From assembly GCA_963678375.2 (NCBI GenBank), contig OY782831.1, positions 372,001 to 436,000 of the forward strand: 64,000 nucleotides of DNA, given 5' to 3'. This DNA comes from JAEKNW01 sp963678375 (GTDB taxonomy: Bacteria; Cloacimonadota; Cloacimonadia; Cloacimonadales; JAFGVF01). The position numbers were made by a program, and so were the translations under genes. Position 1 is the first letter of the stretch. Every line of letters begins with the position of its first letter. Below, piece by piece: positions 26,210-35,813 of the stretch. The notes under the pieces were generated by a model. The model searched no databases and had not been told where the DNA came from. It saw only the letters and a list, made by a program, of their open reading frames with translations.

Positions 26210-28975
26210 ATGAAAAAAATAGTCTTAGTATTAACTCTGATTTCTTTGTCAGTTCTTTTACAGGCTATCCCTTTTTTCTATCTACCTAAATGGCAATATA
26301 TTCAGGTTGATAGTACTCAAGTTATCTATGATGTAACATATAAAGAAAGGGCTAAACTTGTAGCCTCATTTTTACAGTTTATTATCACTGAACAACCAGA
26401 AATGAAACCTTTACTGAAGACTGATAGAATTATCATTGATGCTAAATTTATGTCTGATAATCTAAATTTTGATTTTTATAACTTTGTAGAGAGTTCATTC
26501 AAAAAGAAAGATCAGACGAAATTAGATTATGACCCTATCTCCTTAAATAATCTCCAGCAACTTACCGAGATCCCTCTTTCTCTGAACTTTACAGAATTTA
26601 AAAAAGATTTACTCCAATATACATATAATCTGACTGGTGGTAAATCTTTACAAGGGGCCAAAAAAGCTCTTTACCCAGATTGGTTTGAGAATCCTAAAGA
26701 AGAGACTCAAACCATAGATTTATTAAGATCTTTTCAAAGGAAATTTGAACTAAAATCTTATGATAACTATCGTGATTTTGCCCTCAACAATCAAGATTTC
26801 ACAATCAACCAGTTACTAAATAGTTCTTATCTAAGGAAGCAACCTTCGCAACTATATTTAGGAGTACTAGCTCAAGACTATTTTATGTTTGAGTTCGGTC
26901 TTAGTAAATGGCAACAAATAGTAAAAGATGTTGAATACTTTGATAATATCTTTTTTCCATACTCATCGGCATTCAAAAAGCATACAGGTTTATCTTTAGC
27001 AGAGTTTTATCGCAAAACACATGATTATTATAAAGCTAAATTTAGATCTGATATTAGCTCACTTCCACCTGATGTTAGCAAGCCATATTTGTCTGAAGAG
27101 AACTATCTTAAGAATACTTCCTACACTCACCCTCATTTATTAAAAAGTAATGAGATAATCGCTGTCTATTCCAGCTATGAAGAAAGTCCTAAAATTATTA
27201 AACTTGATGAAAAAGAAGAAATGACATACTTAGCAGATCTTGGATATACTAATACTGATAAAATTACTTTCACAGAACCTTATGTCTTGTGGAGTCAGAA
27301 TTTCGCTTATCCTAACTTTGATAATTTTGATTTTTCAAGAATAGCAATCTTAAATATTGAAACTAATGAGAGACGATATCTTGGAAATAATAATATATAC
27401 CAACAACCTGTCTTATCTCCTAATCATCAACTAATAGGACTTGTCTCTTACAATGCAGATTTTGATCAGAGTGTTGAGATCTTAAGTTTCAGTGATGGCT
27501 CCTTGATTGAGGCGATTCCAAATCCCAACTGTTACTCTTTTCATGATCTTGTTTGGTACGATAATAATAGATTGCTATATGTGATTGAGAATTTTTTAGG
27601 CCAATCAGCTATATATAGTTATAACTTGGATAATAAAAGGCAAGAGAAAATTACACCTTATTCAATTGATCCAATAAAAGATTTATCAGTAGCTAATCAG
27701 AAGATATTCTTTTCATATCCAGTAAATAATGTATATAATATATGTTCTTTATCTCTAGGTGATACCTTAGCTTATCAAACATTTTACCCAGAGGTTAGTG
27801 CAGGCCAACCAACTATAAAAGATAGCCTATTAGTATTTTCCTCAATGAGATATTGGGGTAATCAGCTAAGAAAAGTTGATTTAGACCAAGAATTCTGGAC
27901 TCCAATTTTCTGGAATGACTTCCAAGATCTAACGAAAGAGTGCTCTCATATCCTAAAATTAGATAATGGTAGATCTTTTACTTCAAAAAAAATCAACCCT
28001 TTCTATAATCTAATAGATTTTAAAAGAGTTCGCCTAAGTTATGACCAGAAAGATCTATTTCTTTATACCATCTCCCAAAACCCTATGCGTACTTTTACTA
28101 TTCATGCTAAGACACAATTTAACTTTTCGAATCAAGGGATAAAGACTACAGTATCAAATATTATGTCAAAACACTATCCTAATATTTTATCTGAGATATC
28201 TCATGCAAACTCTAACTTTACCAGTGATAAATTTGAAGAAATAACTTATGGTTCATCCTTAAAACTACCATATCATTTTGGTCTAGCTTCTTATAAGGGC
28301 TACTTCAATCTAAACCTAGGATTTTATCACTTAGATCGTTATAAAGCTAGAAATATCTTAAATTTTATTAATGATGCTGATTTTAAGATAAATTATTTCA
28401 AAGGTGATCTTAGTTTCAACTATTCCAAGATAAGAGCTAAAAATCACTTTTATTCACCTTTAGGACAAAACTATTTACTTAGTTTTAAGAAATCTCTAAA
28501 AGTGAATAAGGCTCAACAGTTCTATGCTATGGCTGATTATTCGTTCCAAGGCTTTAGAAAGAGCGATTCCATTCTCTTAGAAAACTCATTCATTGCAGAG
28601 AAAAACAGTAATGAATACCAGTTTGGTAATATGTTTTCTAACGTTTATGGTTATACAGACTTACCTGAACATGATAGAATATATAAAACTAGTTTTAAGT
28701 ATTATCTACCCTTATTCTACCCTGAACGAGGTATAGATAATATTATTTTCTTAAAAAGAATCTATACTGCTTTTCTAGCTGGATATGCTAAATCGGCTAT
28801 AACTAAAGATAATAAAACTACTTACCAAGAACAAAATGCTCTAGGAAATGAAATCATCTTTGATTATAACTTGCTTGATAGTATAGAGTTTAAACTTGGC
28901 TTCAGATATACTTATACTTTTAATAGATCTTTCAAACATCAGTTGGACTTCTTTATCCCCTTTAGTAAGTTTTAA
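26210..28975 (+). CDS. large outer-membrane protein: degenerate peptidase-like, TolB-like propeller, C-terminal barrel
   Basis: 921 residues, signal peptide 1-19. Residues about 20-290 have the look of the gluzincin (peptidase MA-like) domain often found before TolB propellers in surface proteins, but I see no HExxH. Residues about 295-590 hold propeller-type blades (RIAILNIETNERRYL, SPNHQLIGLVSYNAD, VEILSFSDGSL, DLVWYDNNRLLYVI). The rest is beta-strand-rich with alternating aromatic residues and ends in FFIPFSKF, a C-terminal Phe as in BAM-assembled barrels. It is the last gene of the motor operon, 16 bases after wza, and is the best candidate for an outer-membrane component of the machine. 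No strong ribosome binding site is seen. Confidence 0.7.
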   Translation: MKKIVLVLTLISLSVLLQAIPFFYLPKWQYIQVDSTQVIYDVTYKERAKLVASFLQFIITEQPEMKPLLKTDRIIIDAKFMSDNLNFDFYNFVESSFKKKDQTKLDYDPISLNNLQQLTEIPLSLNFTEFKKDLLQYTYNLTGGKSLQGAKKALYPDWFENPKEETQTIDLLRSFQRKFELKSYDNYRDFALNNQDFTINQLLNSSYLRKQPSQLYLGVLAQDYFMFEFGLSKWQQIVKDVEYFDNIFFPYSSAFKKHTGLSLAEFYRKTHDYYKAKFRSDISSLPPDVSKPYLSEENYLKNTSYTHPHLLKSNEIIAVYSSYEESPKIIKLDEKEEMTYLADLGYTNTDKITFTEPYVLWSQNFAYPNFDNFDFSRIAILNIETNERRYLGNNNIYQQPVLSPNHQLIGLVSYNADFDQSVEILSFSDGSLIEAIPNPNCYSFHDLVWYDNNRLLYVIENFLGQSAIYSYNLDNKRQEKITPYSIDPIKDLSVANQKIFFSYPVNNVYNICSLSLGDTLAYQTFYPEVSAGQPTIKDSLLVFSSMRYWGNQLRKVDLDQEFWTPIFWNDFQDLTKECSHILKLDNGRSFTSKKINPFYNLIDFKRVRLSYDQKDLFLYTISQNPMRTFTIHAKTQFNFSNQGIKTTVSNIMSKHYPNILSEISHANSNFTSDKFEEITYGSSLKLPYHFGLASYKGYFNLNLGFYHLDRYKARNILNFINDADFKINYFKGDLSFNYSKIRAKNHFYSPLGQNYLLSFKKSLKVNKAQQFYAMADYSFQGFRKSDSILLENSFIAEKNSNEYQFGNMFSNVYGYTDLPEHDRIYKTSFKYYLPLFYPERGIDNIIFLKRIYTAFLAGYAKSAITKDNKTTYQEQNALGNEIIFDYNLLDSIEFKLGFRYTYTFNRSFKHQLDFFIPFSKF

Positions 28976-28978
28976 CCT

Positions 28979-28993
28979 AATAATGCAGTAGAC
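28979..28993 (+). repeat. dispersed intergenic motif, copy 1
   Basis: AATAATGCAGTAGAC, preceded by TTTAACCT. Related copies lie at 39232-39246 and 63863-63878, each in a gap next to a gene end. Confidence 0.35.
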
Positions 28994-29056
28994 TTTTGTG
29001 ATTAATCCTGAACCCATTTTTTTAGGGAAGCATCAAGCATCGACCTTTGTTTTTAC

Positions 29057-29087
29057 CCGTAGAGATGTAACAATTACATCTCTACGG
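29057..29087. repeat. perfect 14-bp palindrome, 3-base loop
   Basis: CCGTAGAGATGTAA at 29057-29070, loop CAA, then the exact complement TTACATCTCTACGG at 29074-29087. It resembles the GTAGAGAC-type palindromes that are scattered between genes in many Bacteroidota and cyanobacteria. It sits between the convergent motor operon and typA. No T-run follows on either strand, so it is not a standard intrinsic terminator, though it could stop or stabilise transcripts. Confidence 0.8.
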
Positions 29088-29131
29088 ATTTATCCAAAAT
29101 GTGTATGTGAAGTTTTCAAAAGGTCTATACC

Positions 29132-30952
29132 TTAATTCACCTCAATTTTTTTATTATCGAATCTTTTTCTATCTAAGTGATTTAGTATTTTCTTTCTCAT
29201 TCTAATAGCATCAGGAGTTACTTCCAAAAGTTCATCATCACCAATATATTCAAGTGCTTGTTCTAAAGAGAACTTCCTTGGAGGAGTCAGTTTAAGGGCA
29301 TCATCACTTCCTGAAGCACGAACATTAGTTAGCTTTTTCCCTTTAATAACGTTTATTACAAGATCTGAATCTTTAGAATGCTGCCCAACAATCATGCCAG
29401 CATAAACCTGAGTATTAGGAGGAATAAAAAGAACACCTCTTGGTTGGAAATTGTTCAAAGAATATCCTAAAGCAACACCAGCCTCCATGGCAATTAAAGA
29501 ACCATGATTAGAGCCAGATATTTCTCCTTTGTGCAATTCATATTCAAAGAAACTATGATTTATGATACCTGTACCACGGGTAACAGTCATAAACTCATTT
29601 CTAAAACCGATAAGTCCACGAGCTGGAATAGTAAATTCGCAACGAGAATAACCATCCACAGCAGAATTCATATTAACTAATTCACCCTTTCTTTTTCCCA
29701 TCATCTCAATTACTGTTCCAACAAACTCTTCAGAAACATCTACAATAGCTAGTTCAATAGGTTCATGAACTTTTCCATCAATTTCTTTTAAAATAACTTT
29801 CGGTTTAGAAACCTGGAGTTCATAGCCTTCTCTTCTCATGTTTTCGATTAAGATTGAAAGCTGAAGTTCTCCTCTACCTTTTACTACAAAAGTATCAGCT
29901 GAAGCTGTCTTTTCAACAACTAAGGATACATTTGTTTGTAGTTCTTTTTGTAATCTTTCCCATATCTTTTTAGAAGTTACCCATTTACCCGATTTCCCTA
30001 CAAAAGGAGAATCATTTACCATAAATTCCATAGCAATAGTAGGTTCATCAATATCTATCGAAGGTAAAGCTTCTAAATTATCTTTATCAGAGATTGTTTC
30101 ACCAACATCAATAAAATCGGATCCAGCAACAGAAACAATATCTCCAGCATAAGCTGTGTAAACTGATTTCTTCTTTAAACCATCAAATGTGAATAGTTTA
30201 GATACTTTAAATGAAATTACTTTTTCATCTCTCTTAATTAAAGCTACCTCTTGCCCTACAGAAATCTCACCATTATGGATTTTACCAGTACCTAACTTAC
30301 CGATATAATTATCATATTCAATAGCTGAAGTAAGCATTTGCAAAGGCTTGTTTCTATCACCTTGTGTGTCATCTACACTCTCTAAAATAGTATCTAAGAG
30401 AGGAAAAATGTTATCTGATTCATCTTCCAAATTTATTTTTGCATAGCCATCCCTAGCTGAAGCATACACAACTGGAAAGTCTAACTGTTCATCATTAGCA
30501 TTAAGTTCCATAAAAAGTTCAAATATTGCATCAAGAACATCATGAGGTTTAGAGTTTGGTCTATCAATTTTGTTAATAACAACTATTGGTTTGATTCCTA
30601 ATTCTAAAGACTTTTTTAATACATATTTAGTTTGAGGCATAGGACCTTCGTAAGCATCTACTAGTAGAAGAACAGAGTCCACCATCTTCATTATTCTCTG
30701 AACCTCTCCTCCAAAGTCAGCATGACCCGGAGTATCGACAATATTTATCTTATAATCTTTATAAAAGAGAGATGCATTCTTTGAGAATATTGTGATACCT
30801 CTCTCCTTCTCTATATCGTTAGAATCCATCACCCTTTCTTCAATTTTCTCATTAACACGAAAAACACCTGCTTGCTTCAAAGCTGCGTCTACTAAGGTTG
30901 TTTTCCCGTGGTCAACATGAGCAATGATGGCGATATTCTTAATTTTCTGCAT
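29132..30952 (-). CDS. typA: GTP-binding protein TypA/BipA
   Basis: 606 residues, the usual length. The G1 loop IAHVDHGKTTL, G2 region ERGITIFSK, G3 DTPGHADFGGEV and G4 NKIDRP are all intact, followed by EF-G-like domains and the TypA C-terminal domain (GSNHGSLIAMEAG, GMIVGQHSKDSDL). TypA is a ribosome-associated translational GTPase needed for 50S assembly and growth under stress or cold. AAGGAA precedes the ATG. It is transcribed alone and convergently with the motor operon. Confidence 0.97.
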   Translation of the reverse strand: MQKIKNIAIIAHVDHGKTTLVDAALKQAGVFRVNEKIEERVMDSNDIEKERGITIFSKNASLFYKDYKINIVDTPGHADFGGEVQRIMKMVDSVLLLVDAYEGPMPQTKYVLKKSLELGIKPIVVINKIDRPNSKPHDVLDAIFELFMELNANDEQLDFPVVYASARDGYAKINLEDESDNIFPLLDTILESVDDTQGDRNKPLQMLTSAIEYDNYIGKLGTGKIHNGEISVGQEVALIKRDEKVISFKVSKLFTFDGLKKKSVYTAYAGDIVSVAGSDFIDVGETISDKDNLEALPSIDIDEPTIAMEFMVNDSPFVGKSGKWVTSKKIWERLQKELQTNVSLVVEKTASADTFVVKGRGELQLSILIENMRREGYELQVSKPKVILKEIDGKVHEPIELAIVDVSEEFVGTVIEMMGKRKGELVNMNSAVDGYSRCEFTIPARGLIGFRNEFMTVTRGTGIINHSFFEYELHKGEISGSNHGSLIAMEAGVALGYSLNNFQPRGVLFIPPNTQVYAGMIVGQHSKDSDLVINVIKGKKLTNVRASGSDDALKLTPPRKFSLEQALEYIGDDELLEVTPDAIRMRKKILNHLDRKRFDNKKIEVN

Positions 30953-31085
30953 TCAATTTTTCCTTTTTATAATAATTTTACAAGGGACTCCTATTTTTAA
31001 CTAGTAAATCAGTCAAGATAAAGTGAAATTATTTTCATAAGTATCAAGCAGAGTCCTATAATATCTAATAAAGTAATAATTTTAT

Positions 31086-31114
31086 TTGACAGTAGGACTA
31101 AAAAATATTATTAT
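31086..31114 (+). promoter_or_regulatory. sigma-70-type promoter for the cupin gene
   Basis: TTGACA at 31086-31091, 17 bases, TATTAT at 31109-31114; the ATG at 31147 follows GGAGG (31137-31141). Confidence 0.6.
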
Positions 31115-31146
31115 CTCTAAAAATAAAGAAACCGCTGGAGGTAAAG

Positions 31147-31554
31147 ATGAAATTAGTCTCCTTTGACAAAGTCAAATTAGAAGATGTGAATGTAGAAGGT
31201 GCTGTTGGAACTAAAATTAGATGGTTAATCTCCAAAAAAGATAGCGCACCTAATTTTGCTCTCAGAATGTTTGAAGTACAGCCTGGTGGTAACACTCCTT
31301 TCCACAGTCATGCTTGGGAACATGAGGTATTTGTCCTTGAAGGTGAAGGTGAGTTAGTTCTTGCAGGAGAAAAGAAACCTTTCAAAAGATATGACGTTAT
31401 CTATGTTGATCCTGATATTTATCACCAATTTAAAAATACTGGTGAAACTGTTATGAAATTCCTCTGCATCGTTCCTCATGAAGATGCGCCAAAAAAGAAG
31501 AAAGAAGAAAGTACTGGTAATCCGTTCGCAGCCGGAACTGCTAACAATTGTTAA
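31147..31554 (+). CDS. small cupin-domain protein
   Basis: 135 residues. One cupin fold with metal-binding residues His53, His55, Glu60 (HSHAWEHEVFVLEGEGE) and His93 in the second motif (PDIYHQFKNTG). A Lys-rich stretch and a final CXX-less NNC tail follow. Such single-domain cupins bind a divalent metal and may be dioxygenases, isomerases or sensors; nothing here decides. It starts 5 bases after GGAGG and is followed at once by the M42 peptidase gene, so the two are probably co-transcribed. Confidence 0.88.
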   Translation: MKLVSFDKVKLEDVNVEGAVGTKIRWLISKKDSAPNFALRMFEVQPGGNTPFHSHAWEHEVFVLEGEGELVLAGEKKPFKRYDVIYVDPDIYHQFKNTGETVMKFLCIVPHEDAPKKKKEESTGNPFAAGTANNC

Positions 31555-31569
31555 TAAATGGAGTTTAAA

Positions 31570-32643
31570 GTGAATAAAAAATTAAAAGAATTCTATAAAA
31601 ATTTAGTTACTGCTCAAGGTCCATCTGGTTTTGAATATGCAGGACAAAAAGCTTATTATGATTTCGTAAAAGATTATTCTGATAAAGTTGAATCAGATAT
31701 TAATGGTAATGTTGTTGCAACTACCCAAGGTAAAACTGATTTCTCAGTTATGATTGCTGGTCATGGTGATGAGATAGGTTTTATGGTTAATCATATAGAT
31801 AGTGATGGTTATGTATATGTTAGAGTCTTAGGTGGACTTGATGTAACCTTATTACCTGGTCTTAGAATTTCTATTGTCCATGAAGGCCAAATAGTTAGAG
31901 CTATCTTTGGGAAAAAAGCTGCCCACATGGTAAAAAGTGGAGATAAAGCTCTTGACAAAATTGAAGAACTTTGGTTAGATATTGGAGCAAAGAATAAAGA
32001 AGAAGCTGAAAAAAGAGTTTCTATTGGAGATTTTGCTACCTTTACTCCTGGTTACGAAGAACTAACTGATGACATAGTAGTCAGCAAAGCAGCTGATAAT
32101 AAAACAGGTGTTTTTGTTGCTGGTTTAGTTCAATACTACCTAGCTAAAGAGAAGGAACAACTTCTAACAACTGTTCACAGTGTATCAACAGTCTGTGAAG
32201 AATCAAATGGGAAAGGTGCCTATACTATTGCAGATACTCTAAAACCAACTATTGGTATTGCAGTTGATGTAACTTTCTCATCAGATCATCCAGGAGTTGA
32301 TAAGAGAATCTTCGGTGATGTCAAAATTGGAGGAGGACCAGTTATTGCTATGGGATCTTCTCTAAACCCTAAAGTTTGGAAAATGCTGATTGAGACTGCT
32401 AAAGAAAAGAAAATACCTTATCAAGTAAGTGTTGATACTAATAGAACTGGTACTGATGCTGACTCTTTCTTCAAGCTAAATGGAGGAATTGCAACTGCAG
32501 TAATTTCTATTCCAAATCGCTACATGCATTCTCCTAATGAAGTTATTTCTTTAAAAGACTTAGAAAACACTGCTAAATTAATTTTTGAATTTGTGAAAAA
32601 GATAGATGAGGATATTGATTTATATCCTTTCCATCTTAACTAA
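31570..32643 (+). CDS. M42 family aminopeptidase
   Basis: I prefer the GTG at 31570 (giving MNKKLKEFYKNL), because GGAG at 31560-31563 lies six bases before it; an ATG at 31558 has no ribosome binding site. About 357 residues, normal for the TET/glutamyl-aminopeptidase/endoglucanase-M42 family. Metal-site segments are visible: VMIAGHGDEIGFMV, VSKAADNKTGVFVA, VCEESNGKGAY, and the C-terminal RYMHSPNEV. These cytoplasmic dinuclear metallopeptidases form dodecamers and trim peptides. A strong terminator follows. Confidence 0.92.
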   Translation: MNKKLKEFYKNLVTAQGPSGFEYAGQKAYYDFVKDYSDKVESDINGNVVATTQGKTDFSVMIAGHGDEIGFMVNHIDSDGYVYVRVLGGLDVTLLPGLRISIVHEGQIVRAIFGKKAAHMVKSGDKALDKIEELWLDIGAKNKEEAEKRVSIGDFATFTPGYEELTDDIVVSKAADNKTGVFVAGLVQYYLAKEKEQLLTTVHSVSTVCEESNGKGAYTIADTLKPTIGIAVDVTFSSDHPGVDKRIFGDVKIGGGPVIAMGSSLNPKVWKMLIETAKEKKIPYQVSVDTNRTGTDADSFFKLNGGIATAVISIPNRYMHSPNEVISLKDLENTAKLIFEFVKKIDEDIDLYPFHLN

Positions 32644-32947
32644 ACCAAGATAAGATACAGTATGACCCTCATAAATGCCAATATGAGGGTCTTTTTTATT
32701 CTTTATACTCTTATATATGATCTTAGCTTAGCTGTTTTAATACAGTTTGTGTACTATAAATGTGATTAAAACAGACTCCAGACTAGTCCTTGATTGTTAC
32801 TATCTTCTAGAAGTTCTAGGAATCTATGGAGAGAATATCAGTAAAGCTAGCAAGGAAGGGAATTAGGGGAGAAAAAAAAGATTGACACATAATAACATGC
32901 CTTGATAGTTAACTTTTGAGTTTTAATTATAAAGCAAGGACTGAAAA
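32644..32947. other. 304-base intergenic region
   Basis: Holds the M42 terminator and then about 250 bases of leader/promoter DNA for the ABC exporter. A TTGACA lies at 32882-32887 but the matching -10 is weak; TATAAA occurs near 32928. A short palindrome TTCTAGAAGTTCTAGGAA lies near 32810. No riboswitch or RNA gene is recognised. Confidence 0.5.
32664..32697 (+). terminator. intrinsic terminator after the M42 gene
   Basis: GACCCTCATA (32664-32673), 8-base loop, TATGAGGGTC (32682-32691), then a run of six T. Confidence 0.92.
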
Positions 32948-33712
32948 ATGATAGAAGTTAAGAATTTAACCAAGCAATTCACCCAAAAGGATGGAGATTT
33001 GTTCACAGCAGTAGATAAGGTCTCTTTTGAAGTAAATAAGGGTGAGATAGTTTGTTTGCTAGGCGTTAATGGTGCTGGCAAAACTACAACAATGCGTATT
33101 TTATCCACAGTATTTGAACCTACTTCAGGTACTGCTGAGATTGAAGGATATGATATAGTTAAACAAGGACATGATGTTAGAAGGAACTTAGGTTTTCTTT
33201 CAGGTGATACAGGTCTATACACTCGACTTAAAGTTAGGGAATTTCTCAGATATTTTGGAGATCTCTATGGTTTAGAGCGAAGGGTTACAGATAGTAGAAT
33301 TTCGGAAATGGCAGATATGTTAGATATGCAAGAATTTCTAGATAAAAAAATAGATTTTCTATCTACTGGTATGCGACAGAAGGTCTCAATAGTACGTTCA
33401 ATAATCCATAATCCACCAGTCATGATACTTGATGAGCCAACCTCTGGACTTGATATCTTAACAGCGAGAAATATTGTTTCTTTTATAAAGAGGTCAAAAG
33501 ACGAAGGTAAAAGCGTTCTTTTCTCAACCCATATAATGCGTGAAGCTGAAAGGCTTGCTGATAGAATTGTAATGATTCATCAAGGTAAGATACTTACACA
33601 AGGTAGTCTAGAGGCTCTCAGACAAGAGACTCAGCTATCAGATTTAGATGATATATTTGTCTATTATGTGAATAAAATGACCGATGAAGAGGTGGCAGAT
33701 CATGAATTATAA
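32948..33712 (+). CDS. ABC transporter ATP-binding protein (NatA-like)
   Basis: 254 residues. Walker A GVNGAGKTTTM, signature LSTGMRQKVSIV, Walker B VMILDEPTSGLD and the H-loop FSTHIMREAE are all intact. The LSxGMRQK signature is typical of NatA/sodium-type and related drug exporters. It pairs with the permease gene that overlaps it by 11 bases. The substrate (sodium, a drug, a peptide) cannot be told. Confidence 0.95.
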   Translation: MIEVKNLTKQFTQKDGDLFTAVDKVSFEVNKGEIVCLLGVNGAGKTTTMRILSTVFEPTSGTAEIEGYDIVKQGHDVRRNLGFLSGDTGLYTRLKVREFLRYFGDLYGLERRVTDSRISEMADMLDMQEFLDKKIDFLSTGMRQKVSIVRSIIHNPPVMILDEPTSGLDILTARNIVSFIKRSKDEGKSVLFSTHIMREAERLADRIVMIHQGKILTQGSLEALRQETQLSDLDDIFVYYVNKMTDEEVADHEL

Positions 33713-35813
33713 AAAAGTAAGAAAAATATATTTAAAAGAACTATTAGAAGTCTACAGAGACAAACGCACCCTCTTCTCAACAATTCTTTTACCTCTTATT
33801 CTCTACCCTGTTCTCTTTATTGGTGTATCATCTTTGATGAGTCGTCAAACTCAGAAAATGGAAGAGGAGACTAAGGTTATAGCCCTTGAAAACTTCGATG
33901 ATTATGCAAACTACAATAATCAAGAGCTTAATTATATTGTAGATAATATTCAACAAAAACTATCAAGTAATGAAAGAATCAAGATATTTAATGGAAAAAA
34001 TGAGATAGATACTCTCTTGAAAGAAGGCGTTATTCATGCTATTGTGAAGTTAGATTCCGTATCATTCTCACAACCGCAAACTTATTTCTTTGAATATAAA
34101 TATGATGGTTCATCCGATAAAAGTAATCTAGCTTTAAAAGATGTCAAATCTCTTATTGGTAACTTTGAAAAAGATTTAATTAGGGTTAGACTAAGTGAAA
34201 TTACAGATCTTGCAGAAAATGATGCTTTCTTAAACCCACTTTCCCAAGAAGCTAAGATGACTAATGTGGCTTCATCTCAGCAGATGTTGGGCATGGTAAT
34301 GGGCAGAGTTCTCCCTTATCTACTAATAATGCTACTTATTAGTGGTGGAGCAGTTGTTGCTACTGATTTAGTTGCTGGTGAGAAAGAAAGAAAAACCCTT
34401 GAAACACTTCTAGTATCTTCGGTGACAAGAAATGAAATAGTAATGGGTAAATTCTTTACTATTGTTACAGCTAGCTTGGTTAATGTCTTTGTGAATATGG
34501 TTTCTATGTATTTCTCATTTAGACAGATGGTTAGTCAGGTAGGTGGTTCTATGGTTGGAGCGAATATCCCTCTATCTTCATTTATCTGGGTTCTACTATC
34601 TCTATTACCAATAGTTTTCTTATTTAGTGCTATTTTACTGACAATTTCAACTTACAGCAGAAATATGAAAGAAGCGAGAAGCTATGAAAGTCCAATTATG
34701 TTAGTTGCGATGATGCTAGCTATGATTTCTATGTTCCCTGGCTTTGAGATGAATAAAGGATTAGCATTTATCCCAATAATCAATATATCACTTCTCTTTA
34801 AAGAGATTATGCTATCAGGTATCAATTATGTTCACTTTGCTTTAACTGTAGGTTCTACAATAATATTGAATATTATAGCTATCATTGTAACAATAAAAGT
34901 CTTTGCATCCGAAAAAGTTCTTTTCAGGACCCAGTCTGAAACTTCGCTTTCAGGTATCAAGAAGAATAAAGGTCAATTACTTACTCCAGCTGTTGGTATC
35001 GTTTTCTATATGATAATGTTGGGACTACTTTATTATGTTGGTTTCGGTTGGCAAAGAGAAGCTTATAGTGATGGTAGTATTGATCAAGAAGTTCTAATGA
35101 ATGGAGTTCTTAAAACACAAGTTTTCATCATTGGGCTTCCAGTACTTCTCTTTATTAACCTCTTATTTAAGAAAAAGAAAGGCGAAGATAAAGCTCAGGT
35201 TCGGGCAGAATCACGCAATTTCTTAAGATATAAAGCATCAAAAATATCTAATTTTATTATAGTGCCATTACTGGCTATACCTACTATCATCATATCTTCT
35301 GGATTAACCAACATAGTCAACTATTTTTATCCAATACCAGAAGAGTACTTCGCAGGTATGATGGAACTCATGACAGGTCAACAGCTTCCTTTACTTGTTG
35401 TCTTAGGTGTTATTGCTCTTGCTCCAGCTATCTTTGAAGAGCTTTTATTTAGAGGTTTGTTACCACGTTTCTTCGAAAAGAAAGGAGTTTGGGCAAGTAT
35501 TATAATCACTGGGATTCTCTTTGCAGTTTTCCATTTAGATTTCTATAAATTATTACCGATTACTTTCTTAGGTATTTGGTTAGGTTACCTCCTCTACACT
35601 AGTAAATCAATTTATTTACCTATGCTAGCTCATTTCCTTAATAATGCCTTAGCTATCTTGGTTGGTAGAGAACTGATACCTATGAAATACCTAGAAATAT
35701 TAGAAGGTTATAGTATAACTTCAATTTCTATCTTGACAGCTTCTGTAGTCGTTTTTATTGTTCTAAATATTGTAATATACAAAATTAATAATGGTTTCGA
35801 GGAGATAAAATAA
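33702..35813 (+). CDS. ABC permease fused to a CPBP intramembrane protease
   Basis: I start at the ATG at 33702 (MNYKKVRKIYLKEL), which has an AAGAGG site nine bases upstream; an ATG at 33684 has none. About 703 residues. The first half is a NatB/ABC-2 type permease: TM1 near the start (TILLPLILYPVLF), a large outside loop, then five membrane helices with AGEKERKTLETLLVSS. The second half (about 420-700) is a CPBP/CAAX-protease-like domain with EELLFRGLLPRF (Glu-Glu and Arg), FAVFHLDFY and the HFLNNA motif. This fusion is known in NatB-like exporters. Its partner ATPase is just upstream. The stop overlaps the glmS start (TAATG). Confidence 0.9.
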   Translation: MNYKKVRKIYLKELLEVYRDKRTLFSTILLPLILYPVLFIGVSSLMSRQTQKMEEETKVIALENFDDYANYNNQELNYIVDNIQQKLSSNERIKIFNGKNEIDTLLKEGVIHAIVKLDSVSFSQPQTYFFEYKYDGSSDKSNLALKDVKSLIGNFEKDLIRVRLSEITDLAENDAFLNPLSQEAKMTNVASSQQMLGMVMGRVLPYLLIMLLISGGAVVATDLVAGEKERKTLETLLVSSVTRNEIVMGKFFTIVTASLVNVFVNMVSMYFSFRQMVSQVGGSMVGANIPLSSFIWVLLSLLPIVFLFSAILLTISTYSRNMKEARSYESPIMLVAMMLAMISMFPGFEMNKGLAFIPIINISLLFKEIMLSGINYVHFALTVGSTIILNIIAIIVTIKVFASEKVLFRTQSETSLSGIKKNKGQLLTPAVGIVFYMIMLGLLYYVGFGWQREAYSDGSIDQEVLMNGVLKTQVFIIGLPVLLFINLLFKKKKGEDKAQVRAESRNFLRYKASKISNFIIVPLLAIPTIIISSGLTNIVNYFYPIPEEYFAGMMELMTGQQLPLLVVLGVIALAPAIFEELLFRGLLPRFFEKKGVWASIIITGILFAVFHLDFYKLLPITFLGIWLGYLLYTSKSIYLPMLAHFLNNALAILVGRELIPMKYLEILEGYSITSISILTASVVVFIVLNIVIYKINNGFEEIK

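Noticed and set aside
29057..29087. Intrinsic terminator
   Set aside because: Strong stem, but no T run on either strand.
35750..35812. glmS ribozyme
   Set aside because: The space before glmS is coding sequence of the permease, and the stop overlaps the start codon.
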